Counted from the first letter of the stretch, positions 1 to 21,897 are shown. The stretch is DNA of 64,000 nucleotides from Flaccisagitta enflata (GCA_965153355.1 OZ231126.1:46934001-46998000), one strand, 5' to 3'. Notes: generated from the letters alone by a model not told the origin. Numbers and translations are program-made.

Positions 1-51
1 CTGAGAGGATTTTAATAGAGGGATGAACTCTTTGCTATCCATCGATTGGAC

Positions 52-312
<261 letters not shown>

Positions 313-704
313 ACCCTTTGAAAGGAACCGTCTGGCTTGACTGTAATTGGCCATAGGAATTCGTCGGCGTTTTTTGGGTATTGGATCATTTTCGCTCAAA
401 GCCCTCGTCACGATCTCCACGCAAAGGCGGCCGCAAAAGCTGTGAATTTAATAATATTCAAGGGATTGAAACTGGAAGGCTCTTTGTCTCTTGTTAGAAG
501 AAGAAGAAAAAGAAAAAGAAAAAGAAAAAGAAAGGCCAAGTTATGGCCAATAAGCGCGCCTCGCTTGATTAAGAATTTGTGAATGAACGTTTTTGATGAA
601 TGAATGAATGAATGAATGAATGAAAATGAATGTGGTAAGGCATGAGAGGTGATTGGAATGAAGAACTACGTCAGAATTAGCCATTTTGCACATTTCAAAC
701 GTTT

Positions 705-776
705 GCGTTACCAATCGACCAACCAACAAACCGTCGAACACGACCTCTTATAGAAGTGCGAGGACGCACTTAAAAA
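705..776 (+). mobile_element. Hairpin-ended family 1, 3' fragment
   Basis: Residual ACCGACC-type core, CTCTTATAG and terminal hairpin AAGTGCG-AGGA-CGCACTT followed by AAAAAG. The stem is the AGTGCG variant. Confidence 0.65.
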
Positions 777-781
777 GAAGA

Positions 782-782
782 A

Positions 783-864
<82 letters not shown>

Positions 865-887
865 AACAACAACAGCAGCAGCAACAA

Positions 888-962
<75 letters not shown>

Positions 963-1000
963 AAATAAAAACAACTACAACAAAAACAAAAACAACTACA
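782..1000. repeat. (ACA)n/(ACG)n compound trinucleotide array
   Basis: AAC arrays flank an ACG block at 822-865. It lies just downstream (minus strand) of the last ferlin exon seen. Confidence 0.95.
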
Positions 1001-1036
1001 TAAAACAACAACAGTGATAAAAGAACATTTTCTTAC

Positions 1037-8560
<7,524 letters not shown>

Positions 8561-8834
8561 TCGCGGGTGGGCAGGGTTAGTGAAGGAGGACAATAATATA
8601 TCACAAAAATCGAAGGACCAAATGCATCGATAGACAGATCCGCATAGCTCTTGGGGAAAAGTGCGGTATTTTTGGTTTCTTGTTGTTTGTTTTTTTTTCT
8701 TTTGATTTTGTTGTTTGGTGTTTTGAACTGTCAATTTTACTACTGTTTGCTGTCTTGTTTTTTTAATACTGCAGCTGTTATTTTGGTTGTTATTCACTTT
8801 ATCATTGTCGTTGTTGTTGAATTTGGTGGTAGTG

Positions 8835-8851
8835 CGCGTGTTGTTGTTGTT

Positions 8852-8911
<60 letters not shown>

Positions 8912-8960
8912 ATTGTTGTTGTAGTTGTTGTTTTTGTTGTTTTTGTTGTTGTTGTTGTTT

Positions 8961-9037
<77 letters not shown>

Positions 9038-9047
9038 GCTGTTGTTG
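8835..9047. repeat. (TTG)n array
   Basis: Long TTG array with TAT/TTT interruptions upstream of the ferlin exon at 8560. Confidence 0.95.
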
Positions 9048-9208
9048 TTTCCGCGTATCAATTATTGTAAAGTTGTTGATTGAAATAGCTCTTTTACTGT
9101 TTTGCTTTTTTGTTCATCCGTTGTAAATTGTAACTATGATGACAGAATAGAGAGGAAAAGTGGAAAGAGGGCAAGACTAGATATGTCCATCGGTTGAATA
9201 CACATATA

Positions 9209-9378
<170 letters not shown>

Positions 9379-9444
9379 TTTAAGTGTGTCTGTGTCTGTG
9401 TTTACCAGGTAAGCCAGTGCGTTGCTGTTTACATCCTTAATCAA

Positions 9445-9565
9445 ATTCATTCATTCAGTCATTCGGTCATTCATTAATTCATTTATTCATTCATTCATTC
9501 ATTCATTCATTCATTCATTCATTCATTCATTCATTCATTCATTCATTTATATAGTCATTCAGTCA
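9445..9565. repeat. (ATTC)n microsatellite
   Basis: About 25 ATTC units with GTC/TAT variants. Confidence 0.9.
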
Positions 9566-10560
9566 TCATTATACGACACAAAATGGGTTGCTTGAGCTTT
9601 TGTTTCGTTTTCTCTCGCCCCGAGATATTCCGTCAAGAGCAGACCTCAACTAGCTCCACCAAAACTCAAACCCAGAAACAACCTTCCATTTTGAATAGTT
9701 CGAACATGTTCGAGAAACATGGAATCATGTTTTACGATAATAAATCACTTCAATGACATTTTTTTTCAAACCCTTCTTCTTTACATCAAGTAGAAACGAT
9801 TATTCTTACTTTCGTAGAGGTGATTATCTAGTTAAAGAATGGATTTTTTTCACAAAATGTAATTTACATCTTGCATGTGCTCGCTCTTGAGTGTGGTTTC
9901 TAGGAGGGCCACTTGTCTTCCTGCACGTACATGTTGCGCGCACAACCACCTACTGGAGAATTATGCAAGAGGGGCTTTTATAAGGTGTCCTTCGCCTGCA
10001 TTTACGTACAGCATAGATATACGGGATGTTTAATGACTAAATGAGTGGAGTAAAACAATACCTATTCATCATATTTTCAGTTTTTAGATAAAGGTCAATG
10101 ACATTTGGGAAAGGGATCCGAGTTCTCTCTGCTGGGCTTTCCATCTGGACTCATTGGGTTCTTTGCATTTCTGAATCAAATAAACTATCTCAGATTCATC
10201 GTAACAACGTTTATAAAGAATGATATTGTATGTATAATTTCCTCCTGAGAGCTTTGCTCAATGTTTCTCATTTTCATTTCTTCTATCATTCGTCATCTCA
10301 TCAGTCATCAGTGAATCGTCGGAGGAAGAATGACATCGATGACTTGGCCTAGAATTTGGCTTTGCTTTCAGCGACACAACAATGGAATGGATTTCCGCTT
10401 AAATTCCATCCTCTTTCTCTTTTCTCCTCTTCCATGAATTCCAACTGACTTTTTCGCTTCACGGTCGGTTTTCTGAGCGAACGCCAAACAGACTCATATT
10501 CAAATTTCAATTCTCGGAAATTTGAGCCATAGAGAAAGAGAAAACCGTTATCGTTGTCCT
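9566..10560. other. Unannotated intergenic stretch
   Basis: No exon with convincing splice sites or a recognisable domain on either strand. An open minus frame at 10349-10560 (FRELKFEYESVWRSLRK) resembles another at 13500-13785, suggesting a decayed dispersed repeat rather than a gene. Confidence 0.5.
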
Positions 10561-10567
10561 TTTCTAA

Positions 10568-10649
<82 letters not shown>

Positions 10650-10850
10650 GGGGTTGGGGTTGTTGTTGTGGATGTGGTGGTTGCGGCGGTTGTTGTTGTT
10701 GTTGTTGTTTTTGCGGTTACTGTCAGGATTGTTGACATTTTTCTTGTTGTCGTTGTTGTCATAGTTGTCGCTGTTACTGTTGCTGTCTTTGTTGTTTGTG
10801 GCATTGTTGTAGCTCTCATTTCTGTTGCTGACATTGTTGTTATTGTATTC
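10568..10850. repeat. (TTG)n array with degenerate flank
   Basis: Pure TTG at 10568-10650, then GTT-rich decayed sequence to about 10850. Confidence 0.9.
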
Positions 10851-11034
10851 ATTTTTGCGTCGTGCGACTCGTGCGATTCAACAGGTATCGTCGTGTGACA
10901 GCTAAAATCCCAAAAAAAAACAACCCTCAGCTTCTACGTGCAATAGAAACATAGTCAATTACGTGGACGATGGTTCATCGATGATTGTTCATATACCATC
11001 ACTACGTATGTGACGATGACGCGAAGACATCTCA

Positions 11035-11155
11035 TTTTTTAGGTGCGCCAACGCACCTCTATAACTGGCTGTGTCCGTTGGTCGGTCGCTTGGTCTGTAA
11101 CGTATTCGTTCGACGATCCACACGGCGCACCTTATCGGCCTACTTGGCCTTGTTC
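11035..11155 (-). mobile_element. Hairpin-ended family 1, GGTGCG subfamily
   Basis: Reads TTTTTTAGGTGCG-CCAA-CGCACCT, a GTCGGTCG core and the terminal hairpin GGCCTACTTGGCCTTGTT. Both hairpins differ from the common subfamily yet remain paired. Confidence 0.85.
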
Positions 11156-11377
11156 TTTTTTTTTCATCCTACATTCCATCATTTTCCATACCATTGACAC
11201 AATTCAGATTTTCATCCATAAAAGAATATAACAGAAAATGAATCCTGCACTATTACATAGCCTAAATACTGCGTTTGCGGCACCTCATATCATCATCTCG
11301 TGATCATATCTCACCGCCTGGCAAATCAAACTAGATGTAATGTAACGTTGTCAACATCATCCTTAACATAGAAATTA

Positions 11378-11999
11378 CACTGCGGCGCATAAAAAAGTTT
11401 CCAGCAGTTAAAAAGCTAGTTATTTCAACTGTAGTCACTTTAAGCAAATAGAATTCATAAAGTTTTAAAACTTTTTTTAGTTTTTTAAAAACTCTACTAA
11501 TCTAGTTCAACCCCATTCATGTGACTCAAGTTATTAAAAAACTATAAAGGTACAAGGATGATGAGCAATTTACTTATGCATAGAAGAGAACAGCCGTTGA
11601 AAGAACACAAAATTGTTTTTGTTTTCTTTTAATGTATTGAAAACGATCTGTGATTCATTCATCATATCCATGATCATTCTAAAAACTCTACAGGTCTAGA
11701 CCAAGCAAAACTCTGCGGCTTGATTCGTTATGAAATAACATTAGTTTAAAGTTAATTAGTCATGTTTTCTATCAAGCAAAATACCATAATTTTTCACTCG
11801 TTTTTCCCAAGGTAATTTTGATATGTACTACTTCAAATCAATGTCACGCCTAAACAAAAAGAGCTGGAAATCTGGGATTGAACCCAAATTAAAGAAAATA
11901 AAAAATCCTTCAATAATCTCATGATAAATTGTTTTTATCATAGATAGAACCTGCAAAATATTCCTAAGAAAACTGGAAACTTTTTTATGCGCCTCACTG
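11378..11999. mobile_element. Tc1/mariner-like MITE
   Basis: A 622-bp element flanked by TA on both sides, with 27-base terminal inverted repeats (CAcTGcGGCGCATAAAAAAG... against CAgTGaGGCGCATAAAAAAG...). There is no transposase frame, so it is non-autonomous. Confidence 0.85.
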
Positions 12000-12307
12000 T
12001 AGAGACCCAATTTGCAATTCGGTTCTGATTTGTTTCTTAGCTGCCACATCGTCATCGACATTGACCCGATGGTATGCGCACGTCGGCCTGCTTTTTTTTT
12101 CCGCTCCGTCGTCATCGTCATCGCCGTCGTCGTCATCGTCGTTGTGCGACCCCAAATCCGACCCAATTTTGTAACAAATCATTTCGTCTTATGAAATCTT
12201 ATCCCTGCAACTTGTCCTTCGGCCTTTTGCTTGACTGTTTGTCTGTTTGTGTAAGACTTACTGAATAAGTATAGTAGTTAGTACTGTACACATGCTGTGT
12301 CTTCCAT

Positions 12308-12375
12308 CTTCCATCTTCTTTTTCTTTTTCTTTTTCTTTTTCTTTTTCTTTTTCTTTTTCTTTTTCTTTTTCTTT
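12308..12375. repeat. (TTTTTC)n array
   Basis: About eleven TTTTTC units followed by TTTTCCATTTTCCAT-type degenerate repeats to 12450. Confidence 0.9.
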
Positions 12376-12405
12376 TCCGCTTTTTCCCCCTTCTTTTTTA
12401 ATTTT

Positions 12406-12448
<43 letters not shown>

Positions 12449-12540
12449 TTTTTTCTTTTTTCTTCTTCTTCTCTCTTCTCTCTCTTCTTCTTCTCTCTCT
12501 CTCTCTCTCTCTCATATTTTTTTTTTCTCACAGCCTCACT

Positions 12541-12592
12541 GTCTTCTTCTTCTTCTTCTTCTTCTTCTTCTTCTTCTTCTTCTTCTTCTTCT

Positions 12593-12665
<73 letters not shown>
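12541..12665. repeat. (TTC)n and (CT)n arrays
   Basis: About 18 TTC units followed by about 34 CT units. The flank CATATTTTTTTTTTCTCACAG is repeated on both sides, so the block was duplicated. Confidence 0.9.
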
Positions 12666-12669
<4 letters not shown>

Positions 12670-12819
12670 TTTCTTTTTCTCACAGCCTCACTGTCTCTTA
12701 CATCTAGCTTCTGCCTCTCGTTTTCTTGGCTCTCATTCTATAAAGGCCAGTACGTAAGTTCTAAGATCGAAGCTTTCAAGGTTAACTTAATTTCCATTCG
12801 AAATTCTTCCCCTACTTAA

Positions 12820-14500
12820 CTAAAGATTTCATGTTTTCCTTGCCAAGTGTTTGCGCGCAGCTTGCACCTTTTTATTGAGTAAGGACAAGGACAGTTTATC
12901 CGGACCTGAGGCTGAATTTTTGCAAAAGGATATTTTTAAGACAAGCTTAAGCCCCAGATTTAAGAATAATTTTATATCTTAGATTCTTATTACTTTTATA
13001 AAAATGTATCTTTAGAATAGAAATGATTTGTTTTCATTAGTTGAATTTGTTGATTTTTGAAATATACATTAAATTTTTAGGATAATATTTTTGTCTTTGT
13101 AAATTTTTATCATATAAAATTTAAAGGCAATTTAATGTGTAAAGGCAATATCTAACTTTCATAAAAAATGTCAGTAGTAATTATTTATATATGAATAGGT
13201 AATAAAACTTCAAAAAAAAAAATAAGGACACAATAAGAACATTTGAATCCAAAAGCTGTAAAGAATTAAGGACACACTAAGAACATTTTAACTTATAATC
13301 TGCAAAACATTAAGGATGTCGCAGCCTCAGAAAAATTGTACTGGTCCTTAAAAACTGAAAAGGGTGTATGGATACAATTTTTATTCAAAAAATCCATGTT
13401 CCGGCCGTATTTCATTTGGTACCATTTCGTACGTGCGCTCGGTACGTCGTTCATTTGGTTGCAACCATTCTTCATAATCATATGAAACTTTGGCGCCCAA
13501 GAGAACTGAAGTCTAGACTTCTTCAGTAACGGGCGGAATCCGTTTCGCTATTTTGGTTGTGGGCACTGGGCAGCCGCGTATCCTCTGAGCGGAAAGCTTA
13601 TCGATGGTAACGCTTTGGAACCTCGCAATAACGGATCCAAATAGAAATATTGGACAAAATGAATGAGTCTCTGAACGATTTTGTTTTACTTTCCGAATCC
13701 TCCGCCAGAGCGAATTGAATTCGAATAGCTTCGGGCCGTAATGCATAAAACCCAGCCAACCCTTAGCCCTAAAGGCAATTTCCACAATAAACTAGACTGG
13801 TGGAAATCAGGCGAGGGAATTCGTTAACATTGATAAAAATTTCATTATTTTATAATGGTCGCACCTAATAGCTTGAGATTTGAGCCCTGTACTCAGAATT
13901 TGATACTCTTTTATATCAGATAAAAAAAATTAATCTAATCTTTAAAATGTGCTCAACTATGTTAATTTTTATCATAATCAGAGTAACATAAGAGTAACAG
14001 GGTGTTAACATTTTAGGTCGCTCTTTTCAAAAATCAATATCTCCAGCTAGAATTGACATTAGGGTCTGAATTTTTGCATGTAACTTGGGTTATGTCTGTA
14101 TTAAAGGGGGAAAAAAGAAATTTTCCATAATACCTAAAATATTGCCATAAAAAGCATAGTATATTACTATGTATCAAAAGCAAATAAATCATCATTTTGG
14201 ACAAATCAATTGAAAATGAAATTTTTCTATATTAAATGACAACTGGTGACCATACAATCTTTAATTCTTCTTTAGGAATTGCAATTGAACAAAAATGACC
14301 CATAGTTAGGTAGGCCTAATGATTTTTTTATATATTTTTCATTGTGGTTTTGAGTGTGACATCAGTGTGACATAAAAAAAGGGGTGATTTTGGCATATTT
14401 TTTGCTAGATAGCCTATCAAAATTCTAAGTATGAAAGATATTAGCTAAGGACTGAATCCCAAGTAATGTGTCAAAACAGATTTTATCATGAAAAAAAGGG
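12820..14500. other. AT-rich stretch without recognisable gene
   Basis: I see no coding exon. Two open minus frames (13293-13481 and 13513-13785) lack recognisable domains or convincing acceptors. Confidence 0.5.
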
Positions 14501-14580
14501 ATTAGCATAATAAAAACAATACTTCTACCTGTAACATCATGAATTTCAGCAGGGCCGGTTTATTGTGGAAATGACCTAAA

Positions 14581-14651
14581 GCTAACCCTGTCCCTAACCC
14601 TAACCCTAAAACTATCCCTAACCCTAACCCTAAACCCAACCCTAACCCTAG
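14581..14651. repeat. Interstitial telomeric repeats (CCCTAA)n
   Basis: About ten CCCTAA-like hexamers, some variant, in AT-rich sequence. This is the animal/fungal-type TTAGGG telomere motif. Confidence 0.9.
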
Positions 14652-14938
14652 TTTAAAAAACCGCTTAAAAAGTCTTAAAAACAAAAGATCACAGATGCTT
14701 GTTCATTAGTACCGAAATGTTCTGAATAACTGTGTTATCAATGGATTTCTGTTTTTCTTAAATCCATTTTGGCGGAGTATTATTGAAGCAATCAAATAGC
14801 ACGCTTCCTTTTCACACTGGATCCACACAGGCTCACATGCCATGCATAAAGATGTTATCTCTCGGTCTATTGGTTACAATGGTTAGCCTTGTGTAAATTG
14901 GTCAATCCTAAGACCTCTCTTCATGTAACATCTCCTGC

Positions 14939-15065
14939 CTTTTTAGGTGCGACAAAGCACCTCTATAACTGGCTGTGTCCGTCTGTCGGTCTGTCGGTCT
15001 GTTGGTCTGTAACGCATTCGTTCGACGATCAACACGTCGCACCTATTGGCCTACTTGGCCTTGTT
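14939..15065 (-). mobile_element. Hairpin-ended family 1, GGTGCG subfamily
   Basis: Sister of the copy at 11035: TTTTTAGGTGCG-ACAA-AGCACCT, a GTCGGTCTGTCGG core, end hairpin GGCCTACTTGGCCTTGTT. Confidence 0.85.
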
Positions 15066-16477
15066 TTCTTCTTTCATATATCTTTGTAAGCATACAGCTA
15101 TACCCCATTATAACATATCCCAGAGTAAAGGAAATCTATCCATAACAGATACAAAATTGTGTTGTTTTTTTTTTTTTATGTAATTTTCTTTTAATTTCTT
15201 TTTTTGGTATTACTAGAAATCCACCCATAATAGATACAATATGTTGACATCCTTTATTGCGGGGTTCAACTGCATATTCATTCATTCAGTCATTCATTCA
15301 ATCTTGATTCTCACATCGGCGAGTATATAAAAACACATTTTCACTGCATTTTGTCTTCATTTTGACTGACAACCATCTCAGGTAATGTAAATTCTGTTTT
15401 AGTTGCACCTCTCGATTCACCTTATAAAACTCTTTGTGTTTTCGTTTTCCAATGTTCATTCCTTTTTTTCTATGATATTGTCAGTATATCATCTGATAAT
15501 AGAATCATCTAATGATTTATACCCTTGGCCTCGATTCTTCCATCTCTTAAAATTTACGTCTTAAATTCATTCATTCTCTCAGATAAGTTTTCATTCTATC
15601 GTGTTTTTTATTCATTCATTCATTTATCGATACATTCATACTCCTTCCACTGGTTATCCTCAACACAGCTCACTTGACCTTGTTCCCAATTTCCCATGCC
15701 AGGCCATGATTTGTAATCAAGAAATGTCATCGTCGGCTTTACATTAGACAAAAAAAAACAAATTCAATGTTTATGAGTATCTTGGCTGGGGTCGGACTAA
15801 CCTTTCAATGAGTGAGTGGGTGTCATCCATTTCGTCACTCCTGAAGCGATTTTTATCTTCCCGTTTGTTGGTCTGTCGGTCCTTTCATCCCTCCGTCCTT
15901 CCATCAGTCTATTGAGCTGATTTTCTGCATCAAGGTCCACTCTTTTTCAGAAACCGGCTCTCTGGTGTGTTTGATGAATTTATCAATCTGAACCATTTGA
16001 AAAATCAATCTACTATACTTGTAGCTTGTTATTAAAACAATCATTCTTGTAACTTGACATAGAAGGCTAATAATACTAGTAATATGCGCTCCATTAGCGC
16101 ATTTTATATATCAGTTACGTGTTAATGTTTATGTGGCTTATCGGTTTAAGTCTGGGGGTCTAGAATCCAGACGACGCATGTGTTAAGGTGACTGCTTTAC
16201 TACTAGACGTCGCGCTAGCTTCAGGTGCGCCTTGTGAATATATCACCAATTATGGAAGCTGTTGTGAAACTCTGAGACGAAGAAGAGATTTCTATTCTTT
16301 TTTTCCTCCCAAGTCTGTCAAATTTGTGTAAAAAAAAAGCGTTTTTTCTTAATTTTTAAGTACCCGACGAGTACTATTAAAAAATCTTCTTACACCCCGT
16401 CCCGAGATTATTAGTTAAATCGCGTCCAAAGTTTGCGTAGCCAAAAAAGAAGAAAAAACGGTCTTTACTTCGAGTCA
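15066..16477. other. Unannotated AT-rich stretch
   Basis: CATT-rich simple sequence (15280-15310, 15608-15625) and a short GTCNGTC tract (15868-15910). No supportable gene. Confidence 0.5.
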
Positions 16478-16733
16478 AGTGGAGAAAGGACGGTTACCTT
16501 TCGGCAGCGGCATCGAAGGGGGCGATGACCTATGCTTTCACGCATGTGGGGAAATTTGTCCTTTTCCTTCTTTTTCTCCTTCTCCCCCCCCCCCCCAACT
16601 TCCAGAAGGAGGAGGAGAAAATTCCTCCTATGTTAAAAAGCACAGGTCATTGCTCCCTTTGGGGCTGCTGCCCTGCTAACTTCCTCAACTCTAATCACAA
16701 GCTAAGCAGGGCACGGGTACCGCTTACCGTACA
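16478..16733. mobile_element. GGCCCC-hairpin family (family 5) copy
   Basis: Contains GGCAGCGGCATCGAAGGGGG, GATGACCTATGCTTTCACGC, a C run, and at the other end CCCTTTGGGGCTGCTGCCC and GCAGGGCACGGGTACCGCT. The same modules recur at 39.2, 41.8 and 58.6 kb. Confidence 0.75.
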
Positions 16734-17662
16734 CTTCAACGAGGGATAAAATGTTGATAAAATTAGACCAAATAGGCCAATACAGGGGCGGAGTGAAGCG
16801 TCACCGACGGACGGACAAACGACAGAATGGATTAGTCGCTTTTCCGTTCGGCTTCTGCCAGTAGAGGGAGGGAAACAACGAGGCTGGGCTAATCTCACCA
16901 CGAGATGAAAATTCATTTGTATGCTATCACTTTCAACCACAATTGCAAAACTGCTTCATAATGGGAAAAAAAAGTCAAATGCCTGCAAAAGATATTTGCA
17001 ATACTATTCAATTTTTTGCAAAACTAGTCAAATATTCATATTATGACAAAATTTGTTTCTTTTGTCTTGAAATTTTGTCCCAACATATAAGTCGTCTCCT
17101 ATTTCACTACAATCTCACTACACTTTTTAGCGACTTATTTGCCATATCATGTCTTCTGTTACAATCAATCACATTATTCAAATCATTAATTATGATGGGT
17201 AAGTTACAGCATGATTACAAATTGATAACAAAATAATCAAAAAAATTTGACTAACTCATCTCAGAGTGAGCAAAGATCTGTTCCCGTAGACCAATTTGGC
17301 GGATCTTTTAAGGGCGTAAGGTTTTCAGTCAAGATCATCCAGGGGCCACGATGACCGCAGGAAGGAGTTGTCGACGAATTAAAGAAATAAGTAAAAAAAG
17401 AAATATTCTTTTTTATTTCTAGAAAAAAAAAGAATAAAAAGGAAAAAAGCTGTGAGACCGAAGAGAATTTCTTCAAGTATTTCTCAGAACGGGAGAAATT
17501 GGGAAATTTCCTCTGAGAGAGAAAAAAATACATTCTGATCTATTTCGTTCTTTTTCTTTTACTCCCTCTCTGTCTGCCTGCCTGTCTGTCTGTCATGTCT
17601 ATCTTTCTGTATGTCTCTGCACGCACGTGTGAGCGTGTGTGTGAGTGTGAGTGATTCTTTGT

Positions 17663-17788
17663 GAGGCTTTGTCCGTCCGTCAGTCCGTTAGTCCGTTGGT
17701 CCGTAAGCACGAGTCAAAAAGTGGGAAAACGCGCATTTCCGCCCCTGCCCACCCGTCCGCAACTGGTGGCCGTGTATCCGGCCTTGTT
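17663..17788 (-). mobile_element. Hairpin-ended family 1, end-truncated
   Basis: AGGCTTTGTCCGTCCGTCAG core to GTGGCCGTGTATCCGGCCTTGTT; the stem-loop at the AGGC side is missing. Confidence 0.8.
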
Positions 17789-18001
17789 CCTGATGTTTAC
17801 GTTAAGAGCTGATTTCTTTGTTCATTTCATAAAATTTGAAATGGGCGAGATTCATGCGTTATTTTATGACGAAGATAAACCGTTGCATTTCTCGGTCCAG
17901 GTTTACAGAATTAAACTTAGCATGACGGTTTTGATACAACGCGTTTCGAGACTGTCTGTTCTTATGTTCTTGCTACTGTGTGGGCGCACGCGTTTTGTTT
18001 G

Positions 18002-18437
<436 letters not shown>

Positions 18438-18521
18438 TTTCTGTATGCCTGTCCATCTCATTACCCGAGGTAGGGACTGTGAAATAGTTACGAATTTGAT
18501 GGGTCTGATCTACATGATAAC

Positions 18522-18713
18522 AACAAGGCCAGATACACGGCTACCCCAGTCGCGTGTTGATGGGCAGGGGCAGTGATAGAGGTCACTTGGGCATTTGGGC
18601 TGGAGCAGTGAGCTCAAAAAGCTCAAAAACACAAAAAAAAAGTAAAAAGGGGACCGACTGACTAACCGACGAACCGACATAGCGGGGTGTAGAGCCTCGT
18701 AGCACGCGACTAA
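18522..18713 (+). mobile_element. Hairpin-ended family 1 copy
   Basis: AACAAGGCCAGATACACGGC start, GGGCAGGGGCAG, GCTCAAAAAGCTC repeats, ACCGACGAACCGAC core, slightly decayed terminal stem (CTCGTAGCACGCGACTAA). Confidence 0.8.
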
Positions 18714-18801
18714 TGACTAAACGATGAATATATATTTGTGACTAGTGCGGTTTTTTGTGGGAGTTATGGCGCAGGTGTCTGTCGTCATCTGTGGTTTTAA
18801 C

Positions 18802-18931
18802 TAGGGATGTGGAAGCGATTGACCGCTTCCAATTTGGAGGATGGGATAGCTACTAGTATTTGAACTGTAAATTGGAAGCGGAAGCGGAAGCGATGGAAGC
18901 GGCATGAAAATCGACCGCTTCCACATCCCTA
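18802..18931. mobile_element. hAT-like MITE
   Basis: A 130-bp element with inverted ends TAGGGATGTGGAAGCG and its reverse complement, flanked by a perfect 8-bp target duplication GTTTTAAC (18794-18801 and 18932-18939). The 8-bp duplication and TAGGG ends are typical of hAT elements. Confidence 0.9.
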
Positions 18932-19147
18932 GTTTTAACACATCTACATGACTCTTCCGTGTACATGTCATGCGATGCGTCCCTCAAACTCCGTCTGTCT
19001 CTCTCTAGGTCCCTCACTACTTACTACTTATTTAAATAAATGCGATGCACATCAGATTCTCGACACCAATGAACCAACATGCGTGCCGGACGGCCTGACG
19101 CGTGGATGCTTTAAAAAGAAATCAAATTCGCACATGCTGGCCGCCCC

Positions 19148-19248
<101 letters not shown>

Positions 19249-19648
19249 GGGTTGGTTTTAATGATCCACTCTTTCGTCGGTTTCCGTTGCGATTCGACAC
19301 TCGCGAGATGTAAATTCAACAATCACCAAAAAATTGGGGTTGAAATCATTATTTTTTACTCTTTATTTACATTATTTCTTTTTCTTTTTCTTTTTAATAT
19401 CAAAGCATTGAAACCGACTCTCGGCCGAATCCCTCTCTATTAATTCTCCCATCGTATCATCTCTTTTATCGAACATTGACACCACCAGATATATATATAT
19501 TTCTTTTTTTTTGGGGGGGGGGAAAGGGTTCGCTGTTATTGAGTCAACAGTTCTGGTCAATGGTCAAATTTGAAACTGCACTGTTTGTATCGTTTCGTTG
19601 TTCATGTTGTCTTCAATTCGTTGCAATTGCAGTTGAAATTTTTACCGA

Positions 19649-19771
19649 TTTTAGTCGCAAGACGCTACAGGTGTGGGTCTCTCTGTCCCTGAGTCAGTCC
19701 GTCGGTATGTCGATCCCGCTTAATGGTAACTATTAACACCAAGAGCAAGTATCGGCCTACGTGGCCTTGTT
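19649..19771 (-). mobile_element. Hairpin-ended family 1, diverged copy
   Basis: TTTAGTCGCAAGACGCTAC at one end, GAGTCAGTCCGTCGG core, hairpin GGCCTACGTGGCCTTGTT at the other. The loop differs from its relatives. Confidence 0.7.
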
Positions 19772-19987
19772 CAAAATATCTCCAAGAATTGTCAATTATT
19801 ACCCTCACTCAACCCTGTCGGAGTATCTACGATATCATCATTCGAGAGCTGACGAGCGAACTCTTCACATTATTTACGCTTCCTTTCCCCCCTCCATTTG
19901 CGCGATATTAAACTTTCGACAACCAATTTTATTTGACGAATCCTCATAGAATTCAGTTTGACGTCTGTCTCCGTCTCTTTCTGTCTG

Positions 19988-20103
<116 letters not shown>

Positions 20104-20900
20104 ACTGCTATGCTATGCAATCGTAGATGTCGAAAATAAACGATCTCGTCCGTGTTCAATTCTTTTTTTTTTAAGCTTCGTTGAGCTCAGAGACAAAACC
20201 TGAACTTCTGACTTTTTTTAAAAATTGCGCATTTAATCATTGTCATGCTCAGAAACGTTTGCATAGTATGCATTGTGCAACGTGCATTGCTATCATCGAT
20301 AACGACGCGATGCTTTTTGTCATAAAATGAAACATTTGCGATGTCCTCTCGGAGTGAGTCCACCCATCGGTCTGTGATGTCACGCCCCGCTGTTGCAATG
20401 AAAAAACTCTTATACATATTTCTACAGAAATCGAATAAATATTCGCTTGCAATAACGCGGGTGGGCAAGGAGATAGGTGGCACGGCTGGGGTTGTAATAT
20501 GGCCGGCAAAAAATATTGCTGCGGCAGTCGATATAGCTTCATCAAAAATTCCGCGTTACGGACTTACCTACCTTCCTATCTAACTTTCTACCAACGCTTA
20601 GTAAGTGACTGAAAATACGCCCGTCAAAAAACGACTGAGAATACACAAATTGCTTCCCAAAAATTGAAGGAGCCTCATTGCCAACTTAAAAACAACTACA
20701 GAATATCTTGTGGAACAGCAAATTGTATGCCTGAAAGGCGGGCGTGGCTTAATAGCTGGTGCCCTTTAGCGGTGCCCCCTTAAATTGCCATCATGTATCA
20801 GGTGCCTTTGACTAGATTTATTTTACTGTGATTACGATTCCATACCTCCTCCTGATGATTGCCAGTTTCCACTCTCATTCACTTCAATGATGCCTTTTAC

Positions 20901-20966
20901 TTTTAGTCGCCGGCTTCGTCCGTCCATCCGTCCGTCCATCCATCCGTCGCTCCGTCGGCCCGTCGG
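20901..20966 (-). mobile_element. Hairpin-ended family 1, fragment
   Basis: TTTTAGTCGCCGGC followed by a (GTCC)n core only; the rest is replaced by the GT-array duplication. Confidence 0.55.
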
Positions 20967-21495
<529 letters not shown>

Positions 21496-21845
21496 GTGTG
21501 GAGGGGGGCCCGTGTTACTTGTTTTTCCGCTGCATCAATCAATCACCAGTGTCGTGGAAAATTTATGAATTTTGTTGACAAAAAGTTACGTAATATTCAA
21601 TACAAAATTTATGTATCTTAACAAATGTTTATCTTTTATTATGTACTTCGAATTATAATCTTCTCCAAGCCTTGGCTCAATTTCTTGTTCACCGTCGAAA
21701 TTCAACACGGGGCGATTATATGTTTAACGAAGAGAGGAGGATCACTTTGTGATAACAATTACTCCTTTTCATTTTTAAGTAAACAGTATATTCACCGACG
21801 GTTTGTGTTTTTTCTTTCTCTTAGTTCTTGCTTGCTTTTTTTCCT

Positions 21846-21853
21846 TCTTTCCT

Positions 21854-21896
<43 letters not shown>

Positions 21897-21897
21897 A
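21846..21897. repeat. (TTTC)n microsatellite
   Basis: About twelve TTTC units about 100 bases 3' of the OATP stop codon. Confidence 0.95.

Noticed and set aside
748-1011. PolyVal, polyThr or polyCys frames over the AAC/ACG array
   Set aside because: Low-complexity translation of a trinucleotide array downstream of a clear exon donor at 1036.
10349-10560. Minus frame with FRELKFEYESVWRSLRK and a similar one at 13513-13785
   Set aside because: The two resemble each other, have no convincing splice sites or family match, and are best read as a decayed dispersed repeat.
16943-17236. 97-residue plus frame
   Set aside because: AT-rich, no domain, no supporting splice or codon signals.
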